Shown: piece after piece, positions 59,301 through 64,000 of the stretch
Layout of the letters: each line of letters begins with the position of its first letter
Position numbering within the stretch: the first letter of the stretch is position 1
Assembly: GCA_964605145.1 (NCBI GenBank)
Contig: CAZSBG010000002.1
Location: forward strand, 62,001 to 126,000
From: CAZSBG01 sp964605145
GTDB lineage: Bacteria > Zhuqueibacterota > Zhuqueibacteria > Thermofontimicrobiales > Thermofontimicrobiaceae
Reading direction: 5' to 3'
DNA: 64,000 nucleotides
The notes under the pieces: model-generated
What the model was told of the DNA's origin: nothing
The model's database searches: none
Seen by the model: the letters and a program-made list of their open reading frames with translations, nothing else
Position numbers and translations under genes: made by a program

Positions 59301-62251
59301 ATGAAATTTTAAATACAATTAATAAGGGAGTGATGTGGCTTAATTTTGTTGGTCATGCAGGTAGCTGGACGTGGGACCTGATGTTTAGTCATAACGATGT
59401 TGAAGATTTAAGTAATCAAGATAAATATCCATTTATTACCAGCATGACATGTCATACTGGGAGATTTGCAAATCCTGAAATAAATAGTTTTGGGGAGACT
59501 TTTTTATTGGCTGAAAACAAGGGAGCTATAGGTTTTTGGGGAACTACAGGTTGGGGATATGTATTCCAAGACAATATTTTATTGAAAAATCTTTTTAAAA
59601 CGGTTTTAATTGATACGAATCACTACGTGGGAGATGCTACTACTTATTCAAAATTAAAGTTGTGGGAAAATTATGGGGCATCTATTTATAATATAAGTAC
59701 AATTCATCAATATACTTTACTTGGAGATCCAATTTCAAATCTAACATTGGCTGAAAAACCTGATTTGACTGTTACGTTAGGTGATGTAGATTTTAGACCC
59801 CCTTTTCCTGCAGAAGAAGATTCAATTGTTTCAATCAATATTAAAATTCAAAATTGGGGATTAGCTACAGAAGAAAGTTTAAAAGTAAATGTAAATGCTA
59901 TAGATAATAATAACATAAATTATCCAATAGCAAATTCCGTTAAAATACCACCCATAGGATTAACCGACTCCTTAATTGTTGATTGGCCTATAGTAAATAA
60001 AATTGGTCAAAATATAATAAGAGTGGTACTTGATCCAGAGAATTCTATAGATGAAGTAAATGAGCAGAATAATAGTAGAGATTTTCCAATATATATTTAT
60101 TCAACAAAGATTAGTGTTTCTAAGCCATTTAATTTTCAAGTAATAAATTATAATGATGCAATTTTACAAATAAATAATCCATTTAGCAGGTCTAAAAAGG
60201 ATTCCTCTTATAATTTTCAATTTGAGGTTGATACAACATATCTATTTAATAGTGATTTATACTTAAAATCACCTGTAATTCTATCAGAAAAGATTGTAAC
60301 AAAATGGAAACCACCAAATTTATTAAATAATCAAACGTATTTTTGGAAATGCAATGTAGTTGACGGGACAGAGATTGGAAAAGAGTTATTGTCCTCATTT
60401 ACTACAGCACAAAATTTAAATAATCTAAATTGGCTACAAATATCAAAGCAGCAATTCTTATTAAATGAATTTCACGACACTTTTTACAAAAAAACCGGTG
60501 TTCAAAATAAAGAACAACTTTATAATTTAAAAGTTGAATCTGCTGGTTATCCTGATGGAAACTTCGCTCGAATTTATATAAATTTTATTCAGGTTTTTGA
60601 GCAGCGGCGTGGTCAGCTAACTGTGATAGTAGATCCATCGACTGGTCACATGTTATCCACCAAGACGTTTGACACATGGCAATCTGAAGAAGAGGCAAAT
60701 GCCCTGGCTGAATACATTTCAAGTATTGAAGATGGAAATTATGTTCTTGTAGGTATCAAAGATGAAGCAAGTCTTAGCATGACCGAATCCGCCTACCAGG
60801 CTCTGGAGAGCATTGGCAGTCAATATTGCCGGGATGTCGGGTTTCGGGATTCGTGGGCGATTATTGGCGTAAAAGGCGCGCCAATCGGCAGTGTGAAGGA
60901 GCAGCATGTTCCGGCAACCCAGGGCTTCGCTGCAGTGGAAGATACGCTCATCAATTATCGTCCGAGGGGAACCATGATCTCAACGGTCATCGGCCCTTCG
61001 AACGGATGGAACACATTGACGTGGGAAAAAGATGATTCAGGTTCCGGCACTCATCTTTCGCTGGATGTACTGGGTTTCAATAAAAAGAATTCGGTCTGGG
61101 ATACTCTGCTCACCGGGCTTTCAGAGACCAGCGTCGAATTGAGCGCCATCGATCCCGTGGTTCATCCCAAAATTAAGCTGCAAGCTGCGCTCAGCGATGA
61201 TGATGGTCTGCATACGCCTGTCCTGAAAAACTGGGCGGTGTCGTACGAACCGGTATCAGATCCGGCCATTGCGCCTGAGGTGGTATCCGTGAATTTGGAT
61301 ACGCTGCTTGAAGGGGATGCGCTTCAGGTACTCGTGGACGTGCATAATGTGGGCATGGCCCCGATAGATAGTGTTTTGTGCCGTTTTTCATCAACCCTGT
61401 TGAACAGTTCCAATCCGCCATTCAAACAGGAAAAATATGTGTCATCCATTGCTGTGGACAGCTTCAGAACGGCTCACTTTGTATGGAATTCGACAGCCAC
61501 GGCCGGGCGCTACAAAATTACGGTGGAGATCGATCCTGAGAAAACCATCAATGAATTGACCGAACTCAATAACTATTTTTCCGATGAGATTGTTGTGCTG
61601 CCGGATACCACAGATCCGGGACTGGTTGTTACCTACGACGGAAAGCATATTATGGATGGTGATTTCATATCAAATCAGCCAACGATTATTGTCAGCGTGT
61701 ACGATGACAGTCGCCTGCAGTTTAAAGATGACACCACCCGAATCCGCCTGTTTCTGAATGACGCGCCGGTTCACTATTCAGGATTCGAGAGCCGTTTGAC
61801 GGTTTTATCGATGCCGGCGGAAGATGATTCAACTCTGAAAACCAGAATACGGTTCACACCTGAATTACCGGATGGAAGGCACACCCTGGAATATTTCATT
61901 CAGGATGCCAGTGACAACCTCATCTATCATCGGGATGAGTTTCGGGTGACCAGCGAGCTGCAGTTGGTGAATGTGATGAATTTTCCCAATCCATTCGATG
62001 ATCATACGGATTTCACCTTTTATCTGACAAAATACGCGGACCGGCTAAACATAAAAATTTACACCATTGCCGGGCGGTTAATCAGAAAAATTGAGCGGCA
62101 TCATTTGGAAGCCGGATTTTATCACATTTACTGGGATGGCCGTGATGAGGACCGGGATGAGATTGCCAATGGTGTTTATCTCTATAAAATTATCGCAAAG
62201 AGTGGCAGTAAACAGGTGGAAGCGCTGGAGAAACTTGTTATTATGCGATAG
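56399..62251 (+). CDS. Giant secreted C25 (gingipain-like) cysteine peptidase with two ILEI/FAM3-like domains and C-terminal sorting domain
   Basis: 1950 residues; ATG 56399 lacks a clear ribosome site, but the signal peptide (to about 30) starts at once. Residues about 40-210 resemble the gingipain propeptide (MNNPGKPQLPMCGILVGIPE). About 566-700 is an ILEI/FAM3-like domain (VVSAGVSDGDYVKMYINEQ, NYRDSWALIGRKG). The C25 catalytic domain spans about 760-1120: GDASWDFK, His986 in FVGHAGSW and Cys1018 in SMTCHTGRF, both intact. A CARDB-like domain follows (about 1125-1240), then a second ILEI-like domain (about 1375-1520, VESAGYPDGNFARIYINF, GFRDSWAIIGVKG), a second CARDB-like domain (about 1624-1740) and a FlgD-like sorting domain (about 1858-1950, MNFPNPFDDHTDF). 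The middle of the gene is much more AT-rich than its end. Likely a surface-bound protease. Confidence 0.85.
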   Translation: MNLNKYYSYAFLILSILIVVSAPQNSLAVSNSDVFEIVESSETRIVFALKPYQLNFEVKAGNRADYYVPSIDGFQSMNNPGKPQLPMCGILVGIPEHANPAIELLEIQTSQLKPRKIYPAPSLELSGEGDDAYLEESFSIDEKLYSSNGLYPEKNVIISSIGYFRGHRIARIEIRPIQYNPATDDVEKIEVLKFAVYYNHTGTASNRVVQIDPLDLISRRLIKNYPVARNWKVSPNARQLTKTSYRINATWYTPDNVYYKLAVDEDGIYGLDYACLDSLGLPVDDINPQTVKIYLRGEEIPLYVKGEEDTAFDPGDYIAFYGERNDGDTTYYNLYSDENIYWLTWGNEGGLRMQERSSLPNSETTVDTYMERIHLEEDNDYHHGDNSIETLTTELVEGEGWIWKFLYGGDSQKINFITSNIANKDMTCMLKVKMRGTTRDIVFPDHHIQIFLNGDLLDDVYFDDTDTLTYQTNFLLSLLEAGENEIEIKSIGDTGAFLDQVYLDWIEVKYPRKLYSDGEKIRFNIDTQEPESLEMKLWNFNGQNIKIFDLKNFELHEPNEILVGERVDFKVVSAGVSDGDYVKMYINEQKIMSNGPRGHNLAVIDDVSGELIETKNFDTHGSTSESDSMAAFIQRIPNGKIVLAGIRDEGSRNMTEVAYIALESLGSKLARNVNYRDSWALIGRKGANPGSASEKHTAAGNGFSSSEASYSIEGNGNKYFASFIDSVIGKNVYLAVQEKAMKTPNSIELFQNTNLNSTENGADYLIISHKKFFESAQRLAEYRRSQYNIRTKVVDIKDIYDEFNYGIVDPKSVKEFLQYANENWETPSPSYLVLFGDASWDFKKNFGDSVKINYVPSYGSPVSDNWFVCFDGPEDFLPDMVAGRIPVENEDQAEKIVDKIIAYDRTPNAKWKKNILFITGGFDKGEQATFISQSNYLINEFVHPPPSSCNPLSINKTTEGYITGEKRDEILNTINKGVMWLNFVGHAGSWTWDLMFSHNDVEDLSNQDKYPFITSMTCHTGRFANPEINSFGETFLLAENKGAIGFWGTTGWGYVFQDNILLKNLFKTVLIDTNHYVGDATTYSKLKLWENYGASIYNISTIHQYTLLGDPISNLTLAEKPDLTVTLGDVDFRPPFPAEEDSIVSINIKIQNWGLATEESLKVNVNAIDNNNINYPIANSVKIPPIGLTDSLIVDWPIVNKIGQNIIRVVLDPENSIDEVNEQNNSRDFPIYIYSTKISVSKPFNFQVINYNDAILQINNPFSRSKKDSSYNFQFEVDTTYLFNSDLYLKSPVILSEKIVTKWKPPNLLNNQTYFWKCNVVDGTEIGKELLSSFTTAQNLNNLNWLQISKQQFLLNEFHDTFYKKTGVQNKEQLYNLKVESAGYPDGNFARIYINFIQVFEQRRGQLTVIVDPSTGHMLSTKTFDTWQSEEEANALAEYISSIEDGNYVLVGIKDEASLSMTESAYQALESIGSQYCRDVGFRDSWAIIGVKGAPIGSVKEQHVPATQGFAAVEDTLINYRPRGTMISTVIGPSNGWNTLTWEKDDSGSGTHLSLDVLGFNKKNSVWDTLLTGLSETSVELSAIDPVVHPKIKLQAALSDDDGLHTPVLKNWAVSYEPVSDPAIAPEVVSVNLDTLLEGDALQVLVDVHNVGMAPIDSVLCRFSSTLLNSSNPPFKQEKYVSSIAVDSFRTAHFVWNSTATAGRYKITVEIDPEKTINELTELNNYFSDEIVVLPDTTDPGLVVTYDGKHIMDGDFISNQPTIIVSVYDDSRLQFKDDTTRIRLFLNDAPVHYSGFESRLTVLSMPAEDDSTLKTRIRFTPELPDGRHTLEYFIQDASDNLIYHRDEFRVTSELQLVNVMNFPNPFDDHTDFTFYLTKYADRLNIKIYTIAGRLIRKIERHHLEAGFYHIYWDGRDEDRDEIANGVYLYKIIAKSGSKQVEALEKLVIMR

Positions 62252-62347
62252 GTATTTTTGAATATCTATTCATTGTATCCTGACATACAGAATTCCGTGT
62301 GTATAATCATATTTCGTTTCCGAATTATCATTTTAGATAGTCTGTAT

Positions 62348-62420
62348 TTGCGAGGAACGAAGTGACGAGGCAATCTCTTGCTTTTAGTGAATTTTAAAGA
62401 TTGCTTCGCTCCGCTCGCAA
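62348..62420. repeat. Imperfect inverted repeat, dispersed intergenic type
   Basis: TTGCGAGGAACGAAGTGACG begins a 29-base arm (62348-62376) ending in AGGCAATCT; AGATTGCTTCGCTCCGCTCG begins the opposite arm (62398-62420). The arms can form a long imperfect hairpin. The same kind of phrase, ending in CGCAATGACA, occurs in intergenic regions of many unrelated bacteria. The rest of the 350-base gap before the ligase gene shows nothing else. Confidence 0.6.
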
Positions 62421-62599
62421 TGACAATGCTGTTGCTTCACTATTTGAGAATCGTTCCAATTGAGGTTCGTTCCCTCCAAAAATCTCGCGTTAAAAATTTT
62501 TGAATTTCTTTCTCAACCAAAAAATTCCCAAATTCCATTTATTCGTTGAATTTTATAATTCTGTTTTTTATATTACCCTCAATTCTTTTGAAACGTTTA

Positions 62600-63820
62600 A
62601 TGATAAAATTGGAGAACCTGTTGTTAGATCAGCGTGCGGAATCAATCTGGCATAAGATACTGTTTGGATTGATTCTCCTTTTCATTTCGTTTTCCTTGAT
62701 TTCCATTGCCGGAACGCACATTTCCCTCGGTGTCATCGCTATTGTCTGGATTTTGTGGATGATTTTTTCAGGAGAGATCATTATTGAAAAAACATCCCTG
62801 GAATTAGCATTTGCAATTCTTCTCGGCGTATTTTTTCTGGCAACGATTTTCTCACTACGTCCGCTGGAAAGTTTCGTCAATTTGAAAAATATACTGCTCA
62901 TCAGTGTGGTGTATATTCTTTCATCCAATCTTGTGAAAAAGCGTGAAATTACAACAGCCATCTACGTTTTTATTGTGGTTGCCACTATTATGGCGGCGAT
63001 TGGTTTGTTGAGCACAGACATCATGGGCGGGAAACGCGTCATGGGATTTAAATCGACGACCATGACCTGGGGCGCCATGTCAGCGATTTTCACCACGATC
63101 ACCGCAGCGTTGTTTTTGTTTTCAGAAAAAGGAAAAGCAAGATGGTTGTATCTGGCTGCTTTTGTCGTGCAGTTTGTCAGCATGTTGTTTTCTTACGTTC
63201 GGGGTTCCTGGCTTGGATTTATGGCCGGGATTCTGATTTTAATTTTCCTGAAGAATAAAAAATGGCTACTTGCCCTGCTGGTATTATTGGTGATCGTTTT
63301 TATCGCAGCGCCTGACTCCATTCAGAACCGAATTTTGAGCATTACCGATTTGAGTGTGGGGTCGGTCCAGGTACGGTTCACCCAGTGGAAGAACGCGGTG
63401 AACATCTTCAAAGATCATCCCATAGTCGGTGTCGGCTGGATCGATCTGGGAGAAATTCATCGAAGCTACGCGCCAGCAGGGGCGGATCTGAATTATCAGG
63501 CCTATCGAATCGGCCATTTCCACAATAATTTTGTGATGATTGCGGTGTGCTTTGGCGTTTTGGGGGTGCTGGCAGTGGTTTATCTGATTTTTAAAATCCT
63601 TCAGGCTGAAATACAAATCTTTCGAAAATTACCTGCTGAACAGCCGCTTATGTCTGCCTGGGTGATCGGCAGTGTCGCCGCGTACGTCGGGTTTTGGGTG
63701 AACGGACTTTTCGATTGGACATTCGGCGATGCGGAACCGGCGACACTCATTTGGTTGACAATCGGTCTTTCGTTGGCCATCGGTAAAAGAATCGTGAACG
63801 ATCAACCGATCGGAAAATAA
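62600..63820 (+). CDS. O-antigen ligase/polymerase family protein (WaaL/Wzy-like)
   Basis: 406 residues from ATG 62600; a TTG at 62546 would add 18 hydrophobic residues of doubtful value. About ten membrane helices. The periplasmic loop carries the Wzy_C motif QVRFTQWKNAVNIFKDHPIV and GVGWIDLG, and later FHNNFVMIAVCFGVLGVLA. It is the second protein of this family in the window but has normal base composition, unlike the one at 47.2 kb. Whether it polymerises or ligates cannot be decided; the following flippase gene suggests that a second glycan set begins here. Confidence 0.83.
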   Translation: MIKLENLLLDQRAESIWHKILFGLILLFISFSLISIAGTHISLGVIAIVWILWMIFSGEIIIEKTSLELAFAILLGVFFLATIFSLRPLESFVNLKNILLISVVYILSSNLVKKREITTAIYVFIVVATIMAAIGLLSTDIMGGKRVMGFKSTTMTWGAMSAIFTTITAALFLFSEKGKARWLYLAAFVVQFVSMLFSYVRGSWLGFMAGILILIFLKNKKWLLALLVLLVIVFIAAPDSIQNRILSITDLSVGSVQVRFTQWKNAVNIFKDHPIVGVGWIDLGEIHRSYAPAGADLNYQAYRIGHFHNNFVMIAVCFGVLGVLAVVYLIFKILQAEIQIFRKLPAEQPLMSAWVIGSVAAYVGFWVNGLFDWTFGDAEPATLIWLTIGLSLAIGKRIVNDQPIGK

Positions 63821-63822
63821 TT

Positions 63823-64000
63823 ATGGGATTCATCAAAATATTCTCCGTCAGTTTATTTGCCCAGGGCCTGGTGCTGGTGACCGGCTTCATTAACAGCATC
63901 ATCATCACCCGCAATCTTGATTTGGTGGGCCGGGGCAAATACGCGCTGACGATGAATATTATTACCATCCTGAGTCTGATCTTTGGCGATGGTATTTATC
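63823..64000 (+). CDS. Polysaccharide flippase (MOP superfamily), N-terminal fragment
   Basis: 59 codons from ATG 63823, two bases after the preceding stop; the gene leaves the window. The peptide MGFIKIFSVSLFAQGLVLVT, then GFINSIIITRNLDLVGRGKYALTM with a second helix, is the usual start of Wzx-type flippases (NxxxxxxLGxxxxGxYAL). It would be the second flippase in the window. Confidence 0.72.
   Translation, partial: MGFIKIFSVSLFAQGLVLVTGFINSIIITRNLDLVGRGKYALTMNIITILSLIFGDGIY

Noticed and set aside
1..64000. tRNA, rRNA or prophage genes
   Set aside because: I looked through the gaps between genes for tRNA-like arms and for integrase, terminase or portal-type proteins and saw none.

Overview
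The window looks like a piece of a bacterial chromosome from the FCB side of the tree (Calditrichota, KSB1, Marinimicrobia or a related candidate phylum). Three large exported proteins end in the FlgD-like C-terminal sorting domain typical of these groups, which opens with a YQNYPNPF-type motif. Lipoproteins are plentiful, Shine-Dalgarno sites are present but often weak, and the GC content is moderate (roughly 40-45 percent by eye, lower in one island). The phylum is inferred from protein style only. I found no tRNA, rRNA, CRISPR array or intact insertion sequence.

Region 1 (1-12.3 kb) is housekeeping and cell-envelope genes: the 5' end of priA, a secreted subtilisin-like protease, a nicotinate phosphoribosyltransferase-like enzyme, a NatAB-type ABC exporter, an M28 peptidase broken by a +1 frameshift at a run of nine A, a patatin-like lipase, a phosphofructokinase with pyrophosphate-type motifs, and small envelope proteins (PH-like, YtxH, DUF948, DUF1318 lipoprotein). 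Region 2 (12.4-21.4 kb) is dominated by one 2828-residue lipoprotein with a beta-propeller, TPRs and two CHAT protease domains, the first of which has lost its catalytic cysteine. Region 3 (21.8-27.2 kb) is a compact operon for a type IV pilus/type II secretion-like inner-membrane alignment complex (PilM-PilN fusion, PilO, PilP), joined to a soluble histidine kinase and a response regulator with a four-CxxC zinc domain and a degenerate GGDEF domain. Region 4 (27.5-33.3 kb) holds a DUF2520 protein, a PHP phosphatase, a TPR-thioredoxin-like lipoprotein without redox cysteines, a dGTPase and an orphan ECF ATPase.

Region 5 (33.4-64 kb) is a large exopolysaccharide/capsule locus. It opens with a sigma-54 activator behind a sigma-54 promoter and a structured leader. 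A second sigma-54-like promoter precedes an exported Fn3/Ig-repeat protein. Then follow Wza-like and Wzz-like export proteins, three nucleotide-sugar genes (acyltransferase, 2-epimerase, aminotransferase), Wzi, a Wzy-like polymerase, a Wzx flippase, four glycosyltransferases (one tentative) and a WecA/TagO-type initiating transferase. The polymerase-to-glycosyltransferase part (about 47.1-54.5 kb) is clearly more AT-rich than its flanks and looks like an exchanged cassette.

After the initiating transferase comes a perfect sigma-70 promoter followed by three tandem 181-bp units, each carrying the same nested hairpins. This is the best candidate here for an undescribed element. It is followed by a giant gingipain-like (C25) secreted protein whose catalytic domain lies between two ILEI/FAM3-like domains and whose base composition changes sharply inside the gene. 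A second ligase/polymerase and the start of a second flippase close the window.
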